The notes under the pieces were generated by a model. The model saw only the letters and a list, made by a program, of their open reading frames with translations. It was not told where the DNA came from and did no database searches. From contig JANSYR010000013.1 in NCBI GenBank assembly GCA_024742285.1, positions 124,001 to 188,000 on the forward strand: a stretch of 64,000 bases of DNA. The letters are read 5' to 3'. Positions 1-9,196 of the stretch are shown here, one piece after another. The translations under genes and the position numbers were made by a program. Within the stretch, counting starts at the first letter, position 1. Each line of letters begins with the position of its first letter. The DNA is from a bacterium (lineage in GTDB: Bacteria > Myxococcota_A > UBA9160 > UBA4427).

Positions 1-621
1 GCGGGGGCCGCCGCCTACCATCTCGTGATCGAGCACCTGCTCGAACGGCTGCTCGCCGCCCCGCTCGGGGACGGACTCTTCGAGCGCTATCTCGAGGCCC
101 CCCACGTCCGGCCCCAGAGCGCCGTCGAACGACTGGTGCTCCGGGCGGCGAAGCTCCGGCAGCCGGGAGGCTGGACCGACGAGGAAGAGGTCACCGCCGC
201 CGCCCGGGCGAGCCTGCGTGACGCCTGGGTCAGCCTGAACCACCGACTCGGGCCGACCCGCGAACGCTGGGCCTGGGGCGAGCTCCACCGGATGCCGCTG
301 CGTCGGTTGGGCGGGTCGGACGAAGTGTTGCGGCGGTTCGCCGTCGCCGGCAGCGGACAGACCCTGGCCTATACGCGCCACCGTCCCGGGGTCTCCTTCG
401 ACGTCGAGCGCGCCGCGCTCTACCGGGTCGCGATCGACCTGGGCGCGCCCGATCGTTTCCTCTCCAGTCTCGCGCCGGGGCAGAGCGAGCACGTCGGACA
501 CACCCACGAGGCCGACGGCCTCGGGCGCTGGCGCAACAACGATCTCGCGCTCCTGGCGACGAGTCGGCTCGTGATCGAGGAGGAGAACGCCGAGCGCCTG
601 GTGCTGGAGCCGGCGCCCTGA
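1..621 (+). CDS. Penicillin acylase family protein, C-terminal part (open at left edge)
   Basis: The frame is open from base 1, so the 5' part lies outside the window. The visible ~206 residues match the C-terminal end of the beta subunit of penicillin-acylase-family (Ntn-hydrolase) enzymes: a W-x-WG-x-LH segment, then a GQSEH segment corresponding to the family GQSGH motif, then W-x-N-N-D-L and a short tail. The family cleaves amide bonds of beta-lactams or acyl-homoserine lactones and is usually exported. The nucleophile serine would be upstream, so activity and substrate cannot be judged. The stop codon shares one base with the next gene's ATG (TGATG), implying co-transcription. Confidence 0.75.
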   Translation, partial: AGAAAYHLVIEHLLERLLAAPLGDGLFERYLEAPHVRPQSAVERLVLRAAKLRQPGGWTDEEEVTAAARASLRDAWVSLNHRLGPTRERWAWGELHRMPLRRLGGSDEVLRRFAVAGSGQTLAYTRHRPGVSFDVERAALYRVAIDLGAPDRFLSSLAPGQSEHVGHTHEADGLGRWRNNDLALLATSRLVIEEENAERLVLEPAP

Positions 622-1688
622 TGGGCCCCGCGACCCTTCCTCCCGTCGGCTTCGCCGAGGTGCCGGAGTTCCACGTCGCGGTCGCGCGCCGGGACCACCC
701 CGCGCTCTCGGATCAGCCGGTCGTCGTCGGGGGCGATCCGGCCAAGCGGGGCAAGGTGGTGGCGGCGAGCAGGTCGCTCCGGGAGCGGGGGATCGTCGAC
801 GGGATGGGTGTCGCGGAGGCGCTCGACCGCGCGCCGGAAGCGCGCTGGGTCCGCACCGACATCCGCCGGGCCCGCGAGGTCTCCGGAGTGTTGCGGGCGG
901 CGGTACGCCGCGAGGTCGAGGCGGTCGAGGTCGAGGGGCTGGCCGGGTTCTACATGCGCGCCCCCGACGCACGACCCGAGGCGCTCGCGTGGGCGGCGCG
1001 GCTCGAGGCGTCGGTGAAGGCCGCGACGGGGCTTCCGCTCCGGCTGGGCGTGGCGCCGGCGCGCTTCGCGGCCCGGCTCGCCGCGGAAGACGCAGGGGAG
1101 GCGGGGGCGACGATCGTCGATGCCGCGGCGTTCGAAGCCTACCTCCTGGCGCTTCCGATCGAGCGGTTGCCAGGGGTGGGGCCCAAGACCGCCTCGCGGT
1201 TGGCCGAGCTCGGTGCCGTGGACGTGCCGGGTCTCCGCGCGCTGGGGCTCGAACGGCTCGACGTCCTGCTCGGCAACCACGGACGGACCCTCTGGCAGCT
1301 GGCGGCGGGGGAAGACCCGAAGCCGCTGCGCACCCGGCGGCATCCCGCATCGCTCTCCCGCGAGGAGACCCTCGAGGTCGAGGGCGCGGACCGCGCGGCG
1401 CTCGAGTCGGCCCTGCTGCGACTCGCGGAGAGCCTCGAGGCGGCTCTGCGGCGGGACGGCCTCTCCGCCGGACGGCTCGCGCTGCGCCTGGCGGGCCCCG
1501 GCGAGCGGACCGTCACCCGGAGCTGCAGTCTGGGCGAGGCGGCCTCCGGCGCAGCGGCCCTGGCTCGGACGGCCCAGGGGCTCCTCGATCGGATCGAGCT
1601 GGAGGGGCATCGCTTCCGCCGCGCAGGTCTGATCCTGAAGGGGCTCGAGGCCGCGGGCGCAGAAGACCGGCAGCTCGACCTGTTCTGA
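621..1688 (+). CDS. Y-family DNA polymerase-like protein lacking catalytic acids (ImuB-like)
   Basis: 355 aa with the DinB/ImuB layout: N-terminal palm and fingers, a helix-hairpin-helix region (LPGVGPKTASRLAELG, about residues 177-192), a little-finger region, and a terminal QLDLF that matches the beta-clamp-binding motif. The catalytic positions are altered. The first metal motif (DMDAF in DinB) reads EVPEF at residues 13-17, and the SIDEA motif reads EVEGL at 103-107, so the D-E pair is E-G. Loss of these acids is the hallmark of ImuB, the non-catalytic Y-family partner in the ImuA-ImuB-DnaE2 mutasome. No imuA or dnaE2 is visible nearby. It could be a divergent DinB using E13 and E105, but the glycine at 106 argues against it. 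Confidence 0.75.
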   Translation: MGPATLPPVGFAEVPEFHVAVARRDHPALSDQPVVVGGDPAKRGKVVAASRSLRERGIVDGMGVAEALDRAPEARWVRTDIRRAREVSGVLRAAVRREVEAVEVEGLAGFYMRAPDARPEALAWAARLEASVKAATGLPLRLGVAPARFAARLAAEDAGEAGATIVDAAAFEAYLLALPIERLPGVGPKTASRLAELGAVDVPGLRALGLERLDVLLGNHGRTLWQLAAGEDPKPLRTRRHPASLSREETLEVEGADRAALESALLRLAESLEAALRRDGLSAGRLALRLAGPGERTVTRSCSLGEAASGAAALARTAQGLLDRIELEGHRFRRAGLILKGLEAAGAEDRQLDLF

Positions 1689-1827
1689 ACGCATCCCGGG
1701 AGCCCGACTGGAGGCGCTCCAGCGCGGCTGCAACCGCCGGGCCGAGCCCGGTGGGGCTCAAGCCACCCTGGCGCGGCGCCGAAACGCTGGCGTGGACACG
1801 GGGAACCCGTGTCCGCCGGAGGGACGG

Positions 1828-2184
1828 ATGCCCGAAAGCCGCAGCGGCGCCGAGCGCCGAAAGTACCACCGGATCGCCACCGATCAGGTCATCTCCTTCG
1901 CCGAGGTCGACCGGTCGGAGCAGCTCGCCGTCTCGAAGAACCTCTCGACCGGCGGCATCAGCTTCGAGGCGGTCGGCATCGAGATCAACCTCGGCGACGT
2001 CCTCCGCGTCACCTTCAACGTGGGCGACCAGACCGTCGTCGCCACCGGGACGGTGGTCTGGGCGACCGATACGGATCCGATCACCCAGGAAGTCGGCATC
2101 GAGTTCCAGGAGATCGACCCGGAAGCGGTCCGCCTCCTCGAGGAGTTCATCGAGCCGGCCCTCGAGCCCGTCGGCCTCTTCTAG
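1828..2184 (+). CDS. PilZ domain protein
   Basis: 118 aa, a stand-alone PilZ domain. It has the two c-di-GMP-binding motifs: an R-x-x-x-R segment in ERRKYHRI near the N-terminus and N-L-S-T-G-G-I, matching D/N-x-S-x-x-G. PilZ proteins sense cyclic di-GMP and control motility, polysaccharide synthesis or type IV pili. The ATG at 1828 was chosen over an upstream one at 1792 because GGAGGG sits about 7 nt before it and the protein then begins just before the RxxxR motif. It stands alone, 140 bp after the polymerase-like gene and upstream of surface-glycan genes. Confidence 0.85.
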   Translation: MPESRSGAERRKYHRIATDQVISFAEVDRSEQLAVSKNLSTGGISFEAVGIEINLGDVLRVTFNVGDQTVVATGTVVWATDTDPITQEVGIEFQEIDPEAVRLLEEFIEPALEPVGLF

Positions 2185-2351
2185 GCCGAGGGGGCGGCCC
2201 CCCGGATCGCCGTGGCGACCGCTCCGATCTCTCAGAGATCGCCGGAACGATCGGTCGAAAGCATCCGGATTGCGTGCGTTTTGCATGTGCCGGGAGTCTC
2301 GCAGCACGGCCTTGCTTGACCCTCGGGAGCCCGGATGCGACCGTCCCGGCC

Positions 2352-3587
2352 ATGGCGGATTTCCACCAGACGGGCGTGATCACGTCGCTGCACCGGCTCG
2401 GCGCGCCCGACCTCGCGCGCCTTGAGCGGGAGCTGCTGTCCTTCGCCTCCGAGCGCCCGATCGCCCTCGTCCTGCCCTCGCTCTACTCGGAGATGCACGG
2501 CCCCGCGCTCAAGCGGATCGTCGAGGAGCTGTCGCAGGTTCCCTACCTGACCCAGTGCGTGCTGAGCCTCTCCGGGGACGCGGATCTCCGCCAGTACCAG
2601 GAGATGTGCGCGCTCTTCGAGCGGGTGCGCTGTCTCGACGGTTCGCCGGGGACGGTGATCTGGAATCAGGGACCGCGGATCCAGCAGCTCTTCGAGCGGC
2701 TGCGAAGCGAGGGACTCGATCCGGGCGACGAGGGCAAGGGCCGCGCCAACTGGCTGGCCTACGGCTACGTCCTGGCGACCCATCGCGCCCGCGTCGTCGC
2801 GACCCACGACTGCGACATCCTCGACTACCGCCGCGATCTGCTCGCGCGCCTCGTCTATCCGACCGCGAGCCCGAACATGGGATACGAGTTCGCGAAGGGG
2901 TACTACAGCCGCGTGTCCGACCGGATGCACGGCCGCGTGACGCGCCTCTTCATGACGCCCCTCATGCGCTCCATGAAGTCGGTGCTCGGGCCCGTGCCGC
3001 TGCTCGACTATCTCGAGTCGTTCCGGTATCCGCTGGCCGGCGAGTGCTCGATGACCATCGAGCTCGCGCGGGCGAATCGGATCCCGGCGGACTGGGGACT
3101 CGAGGTCGGCGTCCTCGCCGAGGTCTATCGCAACTGTTCCCTGAAGCGCATCTGTCAGGTCGAGCTGGTCGAGAACTACGACCACAAGCACCAGGCGCTC
3201 TCGGAACACGACGCGAACGCCGGGCTCCACCGGATGGTGCGCGACATCGCGGCCAGCTTGATCCGGAACCTCGCGAGCTACGGCGTCGAGTTCGACTCGG
3301 GCTTCCTCAACACGATGATCGCCGCGTACGTGCGGACCGCGCAGGATGCGATCGCACGGTACAGCGACGACGCCAAGCTCAATGGGCTGATCTTCGATCG
3401 GCACGAGGAGGAGGTCGCGGTCGAGACCTTCTCGGGGGCGCTGCGAGCCGCAGGACTCGACTTCGTGCGTGATCCGATGGGGGCGCCGCAGATCCCGAAC
3501 TGGAGCCGCGTCGTCTCGGCCATGCCCGAGTTCCTGGACGATCTCGCCGAGGCGGTCCGGGACGACGCGTTGGAAGCGGCGGCCTGA
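2352..3587 (+). CDS. gpgS: Glucosyl-3-phosphoglycerate synthase (GT81)
   Basis: 411 aa. Transfers glucose from NDP-glucose to 3-phosphoglycerate, the first step to the compatible solute glucosylglycerate or to glucosylglycerate-capped polysaccharides. The family signature is clear: a GT-A core with ALVLPSLYSE near residue 40, a GKGRANW segment, the metal-binding HDCDILDY (DxD-type) motif, FRYPLAGE and SDWGLEVG-like (ADWGLEVG) segments, and YDHKHQ near the C-terminal third. The start is the only ATG directly before the conserved N-terminus. No glucosyl-3-phosphoglycerate phosphatase is adjacent, so the second step must be encoded elsewhere. Confidence 0.85.
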   Translation: MADFHQTGVITSLHRLGAPDLARLERELLSFASERPIALVLPSLYSEMHGPALKRIVEELSQVPYLTQCVLSLSGDADLRQYQEMCALFERVRCLDGSPGTVIWNQGPRIQQLFERLRSEGLDPGDEGKGRANWLAYGYVLATHRARVVATHDCDILDYRRDLLARLVYPTASPNMGYEFAKGYYSRVSDRMHGRVTRLFMTPLMRSMKSVLGPVPLLDYLESFRYPLAGECSMTIELARANRIPADWGLEVGVLAEVYRNCSLKRICQVELVENYDHKHQALSEHDANAGLHRMVRDIAASLIRNLASYGVEFDSGFLNTMIAAYVRTAQDAIARYSDDAKLNGLIFDRHEEEVAVETFSGALRAAGLDFVRDPMGAPQIPNWSRVVSAMPEFLDDLAEAVRDDALEAAA

Positions 3588-3685
3588 GCGAGACCGCGAC
3601 GCAGGCGGAGGGAGACGCGAGCGCAGCGGAGACGCCGGCTCGGGTCGTCCTGGCGTTCGGCGCCCTCGCGCTGCTCGCGGTCGCC

Positions 3686-5179
3686 GTGCGCGTGTGGGCG
3701 GCCGGTCGGACCCATGTGATCTTCAACGACGGGCCGGTCTTCCTTGCGCTCGCCGAAGCGATCACCGAAGGCCGGTGGGACGCGGTCCTCGCCCATCCGT
3801 TCCATCCGCTCTATCCGGCGACGATCGCCGGCGTGTCGCGGCTCTTCGGCGTCGGCTTCGAGGCCGCCGCGATCAGCGTCTCGATCGCCGGCGGAACGCT
3901 CTCCGTCCTCGGGGCGACTTGCGCTGCCCGACGGGCCTTCGACTCCGGGCTCGGCTGGCTCGTCGGGATCACCGTCGCGCTCCATCCCTGGGCGGTCGAC
4001 TTCTCGAGCGACGTGATGAGCGACGGCCTGTACGCCGGGCTCTACCTGTCCGGGGTCGCGGTCCTCGCTGGCCTGGTCGCACGCCCGACGATCGGACAGG
4101 CCCTCGCGTGCGGCGCGCTCTCGGCGGGGGCCTATCTCGTGCGGCCGGAGGGCGTCGGGCTCGCGATCGTCGCCGTGTTCCTGCTGGTCGCGCGGGGAAT
4201 GCGCGACCGCGCCTGGCTGCGCGCGTCGCTCGTTGCATGCGTGGCGCTCGCGCTGGCGACCGGGATGCTGATGGCGCCGCTGCTCGGCGCGCTGTCCGAG
4301 GCGCGCGGCACGTTCACGTTGACCCAGAAGAAGAGCGTGGTCGCGCTGGCGGCGGGGGAGTCCGGCGCCGTCGATGTCGCCTCGGACACGAGCTCGCCGG
4401 CGGTGCGGGCGGCACTCCCCCTGCCACGATCGTCGGAGCGCGTGGGCGGGCGGATCGAGCGGCCGCCGACCCGCGATCTCGCGGGGGTGCTCGACGCCTT
4501 GTCCCGGGCCGGTCGGACCTCCCTCGCGAGCTTTCGGTACGAGATGGCGGTCTTCGCTTGTCTCGGTGTCTTCGCGCTCCGGCGTCGCCTCGAGCCGGTG
4601 CGGGAGGCGACGTTCCTGCTGCCGGCGGCCGCCTACGTGGCGGTGCTCGTCCTGCTCGTCTGGGGTGCGGGCTACGTCGCACGACGCCACGCGCTCGCGC
4701 CGCTGCTCCCGCTGACCGTCTATGCCGCCTGGGGCTGGCGCGCGCTGCACGGATGGATCGTCGACCGGTTCGCGCCGGATCGTCCCGACCTGAAGCGCGG
4801 CGTCGTCGTCGGGCTGGTGCTCGCGCTGACGCTCTCCGCGGTCTGGGGCGCGCGCGACCTGCGAGATCGCCGGATCGATCGTGTGCCCGTCCGTCGTGCC
4901 GCCGAGTGGCTCGCGGAGACCGAGGGGAGCGGCCACTTCGTCGCTGCGCAGAAGCTTCGCGTCGCGTACTACGCGCGAGGTCGATTCGTTCCGTTGCCGT
5001 CCGGAAACGGTGCGCCGATTCGCGAGACCCTGCGCGCTCAGGGCACCGAATGGCTCGTGATCGACGAGGCGCGTCTCGATCAGCACGTCGGTCTCGCAGC
5101 CGGTCTGGGGGATTGGCTCCAGCTCGTCCACGTGGAAAGTGGCGCCGGGCGTAGGGCGTTGGTCCTCGCGGTTCGCTGA
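3686..5179 (+). CDS. Multi-pass membrane glycosyltransferase (GT39/ArnT-like)
   Basis: At least 497 aa with about ten hydrophobic segments. The N-terminal FNDGP...ALAEAITEGRW...HPFHPLYP pattern is typical of polyprenyl-phosphate-sugar-dependent GT39/PMT-type transferases that glycosylate lipids or proteins on the periplasmic side. The start is uncertain. The GTG at 3686 lies inside the first membrane helix, and the frame stays open upstream with plausible coding (hydrophilic leader, then a complete helix) to a CTG at 3584 that overlaps the gpgS stop as CTGA. No ATG, GTG or TTG lies between. The true start may therefore be the CTG, translationally coupled to gpgS. Acceptor unknown. Confidence 0.7.
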   Translation: MRVWAAGRTHVIFNDGPVFLALAEAITEGRWDAVLAHPFHPLYPATIAGVSRLFGVGFEAAAISVSIAGGTLSVLGATCAARRAFDSGLGWLVGITVALHPWAVDFSSDVMSDGLYAGLYLSGVAVLAGLVARPTIGQALACGALSAGAYLVRPEGVGLAIVAVFLLVARGMRDRAWLRASLVACVALALATGMLMAPLLGALSEARGTFTLTQKKSVVALAAGESGAVDVASDTSSPAVRAALPLPRSSERVGGRIERPPTRDLAGVLDALSRAGRTSLASFRYEMAVFACLGVFALRRRLEPVREATFLLPAAAYVAVLVLLVWGAGYVARRHALAPLLPLTVYAAWGWRALHGWIVDRFAPDRPDLKRGVVVGLVLALTLSAVWGARDLRDRRIDRVPVRRAAEWLAETEGSGHFVAAQKLRVAYYARGRFVPLPSGNGAPIRETLRAQGTEWLVIDEARLDQHVGLAAGLGDWLQLVHVESGAGRRALVLAVR

Positions 5180-5306
5180 GCGTCCGGAAGGGCCGATTCC
5201 AGCCGCAGGAGGCCTTCACGGGGAACCGATTCGAAATCGGTTCCGGCGCTGCGATTCGAGTGAAGATGCGGCACCCTCCGGTCCCGGGATCGGGGGGACC
5301 GGGCGC

Positions 5307-6689
5307 ATGCTCTACCGCTACAGCGAAGTCTTTCGGACGCTGATCGCCGTCGCGGATGGCGTGCTCGTGGCGTCCGCCTGGCTCGCGGCCTACTGGCTTC
5401 GCTTCGAGACCGGGATGCCGGTGCCCCTGGGTGTCCCCGAGATCGACGGTTACGTCTGGGCCCTCGCGGTCATCGTCCCGCTCTACTTCGTCCTGTTCCA
5501 GACCCACGGTCTCTACGAGGCGCGTCGGATGGATTCGCGGCTCGGCGAGACGTCGGCGGTCCTGCGCGCGACGTTCATGGGGCTGCTGCTGCTGACGGCG
5601 GCTTCGTTCTTCGCGCGGAACTATTCGTACTCCCGCGCGGTGCTCGGGCTCTTCGCGGTGCTCGCGCCGACCTTCGTGATCACGCTGCGCTCGTCGATCC
5701 GCTTCGTGCTCCGGCGGCTGCGCGAGCGGGGCTTGAATCTCCGCTTCGTCGTCGTCGTCGGAACCGGACCGCTCGCCGAGACGATCGTCGCGCGGATCGC
5801 GGGGCGACCGGATGCCGGTCTTCGCGTGCTCGGTGTCGTGTCGGAAGGGGGCCACGGCGGCACGGTGGCGGGGGCGCCGGTGATCGGTAGCGTGGCTGCT
5901 CTCAAGTCGATCCTGCACGGCCAGCGCGTCGATCAGCTGATCATCGCGCTCGGCCGAAACGAGTCCGAGACCTTCGAGAAGGTGACCGCCGAGCTCGCCG
6001 ACGAGGTCGTGAACGTGAAGGTCGTTCCGGATCTGCTCCATGGCTTCAGCCTTCGCAGCACGGTCGAGAGCCTGGACGGCATCCCCGTGATCGGCCTCCA
6101 GGAGACGGCGCTCTCCGGCTGGGGAGTGGTGGCCAAGCGGACCTTCGACGTGGCGGCGAGCACGACGCTCCTCGCGCTGGGGTCTCCGGTCCTCGCTGCG
6201 ATCGCCGCCGGCGTGTGGGCGAGCTCCGGGCGCCCGATCTTCTTCTCGCAGCAGCGCGTGGGGCACGACGGGCGCGTGTTCGAGATGTGGAAGTTCCGTT
6301 CGATGCGGCGGGGCGCGGACGCGGAGGGGCCGGCCTGGACGACCCGGGACGATCCGCGCCGCACGCGATTCGGTCGCTGGCTGCGGCGACACAGCCTGGA
6401 CGAGCTGCCGCAGCTCTGGAACGTGCTCCGCGGCGACATGAGCCTGGTGGGACCGCGGCCGGAGCAGCCCGCCTACATCGAAGAATTCCGCCGTGAGGTC
6501 CCCGGCTACATGCTTCGCCACAAGGTGCGCGCGGGCATGACGGGCTGGGCGCAGGTCCACGGCTGGCGGGGGGACACGTCGATCCACGAGCGCGTCGAGC
6601 ACGACCTCTACTACGTCCAGAAATGGTCGTTCTGGCTCGACCTGCGGATCCTCGCGATGACCCTGGTCCTGCGCGAACGCGGCGAATAG
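5307..6689 (+). CDS. Undecaprenyl-phosphate sugar phosphotransferase (WcaJ/WbaP type)
   Basis: 460 aa, polyisoprenyl-phosphate hexose-1-phosphate transferase that starts a repeat unit of exopolysaccharide or O-antigen. It has four N-terminal membrane helices, a Rossmann-like CoA-binding/flavodoxin-like middle domain with VVVGTGPLAE, a re-entrant hydrophobic helix, and the catalytic bacterial sugar transferase domain: FEMWKFRSM, a TRFGRWLRRHSLDELPQLWN segment, and MSLVGPRPE near the C-terminus. GGGGGGA lies 8-13 nt before the chosen ATG. It is convergent with the DegT/GT4 pair downstream, and together they suggest a surface-polysaccharide locus. Confidence 0.9.
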   Translation: MLYRYSEVFRTLIAVADGVLVASAWLAAYWLRFETGMPVPLGVPEIDGYVWALAVIVPLYFVLFQTHGLYEARRMDSRLGETSAVLRATFMGLLLLTAASFFARNYSYSRAVLGLFAVLAPTFVITLRSSIRFVLRRLRERGLNLRFVVVVGTGPLAETIVARIAGRPDAGLRVLGVVSEGGHGGTVAGAPVIGSVAALKSILHGQRVDQLIIALGRNESETFEKVTAELADEVVNVKVVPDLLHGFSLRSTVESLDGIPVIGLQETALSGWGVVAKRTFDVAASTTLLALGSPVLAAIAAGVWASSGRPIFFSQQRVGHDGRVFEMWKFRSMRRGADAEGPAWTTRDDPRRTRFGRWLRRHSLDELPQLWNVLRGDMSLVGPRPEQPAYIEEFRREVPGYMLRHKVRAGMTGWAQVHGWRGDTSIHERVEHDLYYVQKWSFWLDLRILAMTLVLRERGE

Positions 6690-6743
6690 CCGTGGATCCG
6701 GCGCCGCGATTCCACCGCGGACGCGCGCCGAGACGAACGCGGC

Positions 6744-7913
6744 TCAGCCGCTCAGCACGCGCGTGGTGACCCCGACGACCCGCTCGATCGACTCGACCGG
6801 GAGTTCGGGATAGAGCGGTAGTGCGAGGACTTCGTTCGCGGCGCGTTCGGTCTCGACGAGCGGCGACGTGGGGGCGAATTCCGCGAGCGCCGGCTGCTCG
6901 TGGAGCCCGCGCGCGTAGTAGACCTCGGTCGCGATCCCTTCCTCGGCGAGGGCGGCGACGAGCTCGGCCCGGCGGGCTGCCTCCACGCGAATCACGTAGC
7001 GATGGTAGGTGTGGCGGCCGGGCTCGAGGAGCGGCGCGGGGGTCTGGAGGGGAAGGGGGCCTTCGCCCATCGGCACGCTCGCCGGGGTCGCGCCCCGCTC
7101 GGCGAAGAGGGCGTCGTAGTGGAGGGCGCGCTGTCTCCGCGCGCGGGTCCAGCGTACGAGGTGGCGCAGCTTGATCGACAGGGCGACCGCCTGGAGTGCG
7201 TCCATGCGCGAATTGAGACCGAGCGAGGTGTAGACCCCGGGCTCGGTCTCCCCGTGGACCCGGAGCGACGCGACCCGCCCGGCGAGCGAAGCATCGTTCG
7301 TCACGAGCGCGCCTGCGTCACCTAGGGCGCCGAGGTTCTTCGTCGGATAGAAGCTGAAGCAGGCGAGGCTCGCGCGCGCACCCACCGGGCGCCCGTCGGG
7401 GTCCACGGCGCCGATCGACTGGGCGGCATCTTCGATGATCGGCACGTCGTGCTGGAGGCACCAGTCCTCTAGCGGGCCCAGGTGGGCGATCCGACCGAAG
7501 AGATCGACGGTCAGCACCGCCCGTACGTTCGGCAACGCTTCGGCACGTCGGATCGCATCCTCGGGATCGAGGTTCAGCGTGACGGGGTCGATGTCCGTGA
7601 AGACGGGCGTGGCGCCCGCGCGAACCACCGCGGCCGCCGTCGCGAAGAACGAGAAGGCGGGACAGAGCACGGCGTCGCCCGGGCCGATCCCGAGCGCCTT
7701 CATGGCCAGCCAGAGCGCGTCGGTCCCTGAGTTGCAGGAGAGGGCGTGGCGGATCTCGCAGAGCTTCGCGAGCTCGGTCTCGAAGGCCGTGACCGGCTCG
7801 CCCAGGATGAAGCGCCCCGAGGCCATCACCTCGGCGAAGCCCTGCAGCAGCTCCTCCTCGATCTCCGCGTGCTGAGCGGCGAGGTCGATCATCGGGATGG
7901 CGGTTCGCATCAC
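6744..7913 (-). CDS. DegT/DnrJ/EryC1/StrS sugar aminotransferase
   Basis: 389 aa, PLP-dependent aminotransferase acting on NDP-4-keto or NDP-3-keto sugars. The sequence shows the family landmarks: MIDLAAQ at the N-terminus, SNSGTDAL-like (CNSGTDAL), EDAAQSIGA with the PLP-contacting aspartate, the lysine-bearing FSFYPTKNLGALGD, and the N-S-R-M-D-A-LQA segment. The start codon overlaps the stop of the GT4 gene upstream (4 nt), so the two are translationally coupled. The product is probably an amino sugar for the glycan whose synthesis starts with the neighbouring sugar phosphotransferase. Confidence 0.9.
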   Translation of the reverse strand: MMRTAIPMIDLAAQHAEIEEELLQGFAEVMASGRFILGEPVTAFETELAKLCEIRHALSCNSGTDALWLAMKALGIGPGDAVLCPAFSFFATAAAVVRAGATPVFTDIDPVTLNLDPEDAIRRAEALPNVRAVLTVDLFGRIAHLGPLEDWCLQHDVPIIEDAAQSIGAVDPDGRPVGARASLACFSFYPTKNLGALGDAGALVTNDASLAGRVASLRVHGETEPGVYTSLGLNSRMDALQAVALSIKLRHLVRWTRARRQRALHYDALFAERGATPASVPMGEGPLPLQTPAPLLEPGRHTYHRYVIRVEAARRAELVAALAEEGIATEVYYARGLHEQPALAEFAPTSPLVETERAANEVLALPLYPELPVESIERVVGVTTRVLSG

Positions 7914-9082
7914 GCCTCCCCTCCGGAAGAGATCCGAGCGGAACTCGGGCGGGTCGCGCGGGACTCTCCGAGCGCGATCGCGAGCTCCGCATCGAAGGCG
8001 CGGTCGAAGCGCGCCGGCGAGAAGCGCTCGGCCCAGCGTCGCAAGGCGCGTGGGTCGAAGCGGGCCTCGAACTTCTCGAAGCGCTCGATCGCTTCACAGA
8101 GTGCCTCGGGAGTCTGCTCTTCGAAGTAGACGCCCGTGGCATCGACCGGTGAGGCGCCGTCCGAATCCGAGAGCGGCACCACCGTGTCGAGCAGTCCGCC
8201 GCGGCCGAATCCGATCACCGGCCGCCCGGCCGCCTGGGCTTCGACGGCGACCAGCCCGAAGTCCTCGTGCTGCGGATAGACGAGGGCGCGGGCGTCCCGG
8301 TAGAGCCGGGCCAGTTCCGCGTCGGGAACGCGGCCCACGAAGCGGACGTTGGGTGGGGCGTTTCGTTCGAGCTCGGCGCGTGCGGGACCCTCTCCTGCGA
8401 CGACGAGCGGGCGACGATTGCGTCGGAAGGCCTCGATCACGAGGTCTTCGCGCTTGTAGGGGACGAAGCCGCCGACCAGCAGGTAGAAATCGCCGCCCGG
8501 TGCCTCGGCCGGCTCGATCCACGAGACGTCGACCGGGGGCGGGACGACCCGGGCGCTGCGGCCGTAGTGGCGGGCGATGCGGTCGGCGACGTCGGTCGAG
8601 ATCGCGATGAATCGCGTCACGCGGTCGGGGCCGCTGGTTCGCACGTCGAAGTCGCGTAGGTGCCGCACCAGCGGGGATGCCATCGTCCGGCGTTTCCCTT
8701 CGCCGAGATAGGCATCGATCCGATCCCACACGTACCGCATCGGCGTGAAGCAGTAGTCGACGTGCGGTACGCCTTGCGGCACGCGCACGCTCTTGGCGAC
8801 CGCGTGGCTCGTCGAGATCACGAGGTCGTAGCCCGCGAAGTCGAAGCGCTCGATCGCCCAGGGAAACAGGGGCAGGAGCTTGCGGTAGTGGCGTCCGCGT
8901 CCGGGGATCCGATCGAGCACGCTCGTATGGATCGTGCGGGCTTCGATCGAGTCCGGCACGCTTCCCGGTTCGTGGATCAGCGTGAAGAGGTCCGCCTGCG
9001 GATAGCGCCGGGCGAGATGAGCGAGCACGCGCTCCCCACCCCGATAGCCGGTCAGCCAGTCGTGTACGAGCGCCACTCTCAA
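7910..9082 (-). CDS. GT4-family glycosyltransferase
   Basis: 390 aa, GT-B fold. N-terminal VHDWLTGYRGGERVL is typical of WbaZ/mannosyltransferase-like GT4 enzymes. The C-terminal half carries the nucleotide-sugar site: VGGFVPYKREDL, VVAGEGPARAEL, VRFVGRVPDAEL and the E-x7-E motif in HEDFGLVAVEAQAAGRPVI. The start is TTG at 9082; no better ATG lies upstream. A TAGGAT box 7 nt before this codon suggests a leaderless transcript. First gene of a two-gene operon with the DegT aminotransferase. Confidence 0.85.
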   Translation of the reverse strand: MRVALVHDWLTGYRGGERVLAHLARRYPQADLFTLIHEPGSVPDSIEARTIHTSVLDRIPGRGRHYRKLLPLFPWAIERFDFAGYDLVISTSHAVAKSVRVPQGVPHVDYCFTPMRYVWDRIDAYLGEGKRRTMASPLVRHLRDFDVRTSGPDRVTRFIAISTDVADRIARHYGRSARVVPPPVDVSWIEPAEAPGGDFYLLVGGFVPYKREDLVIEAFRRNRRPLVVAGEGPARAELERNAPPNVRFVGRVPDAELARLYRDARALVYPQHEDFGLVAVEAQAAGRPVIGFGRGGLLDTVVPLSDSDGASPVDATGVYFEEQTPEALCEAIERFEKFEARFDPRALRRWAERFSPARFDRAFDAELAIALGESRATRPSSARISSGGEA

Positions 9083-9089
9083 CGGCCGG

Positions 9090-9095
9090 ATCCTA
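9090..9095 (-). promoter_or_regulatory. Candidate -10 box (TAGGAT) for a leaderless GT4 transcript
   Basis: On the minus strand TAGGAT ends 7 nt before the TTG start codon of the GT4 gene, placing the expected transcription start at or next to the start codon. No good -35 box is visible. One of five similarly placed TANNNT boxes in the window. Confidence 0.4.
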
Positions 9096-9196
9096 GCCCA
9101 ACCGATCCGAGTCCGAGTGGCCGACGCGCCTGATCCTTCGTCGGAAGTGCGTGCTCTCGCTCACCGGCCCGGGGCGCGTGCACGCGTTGGGTCGGT

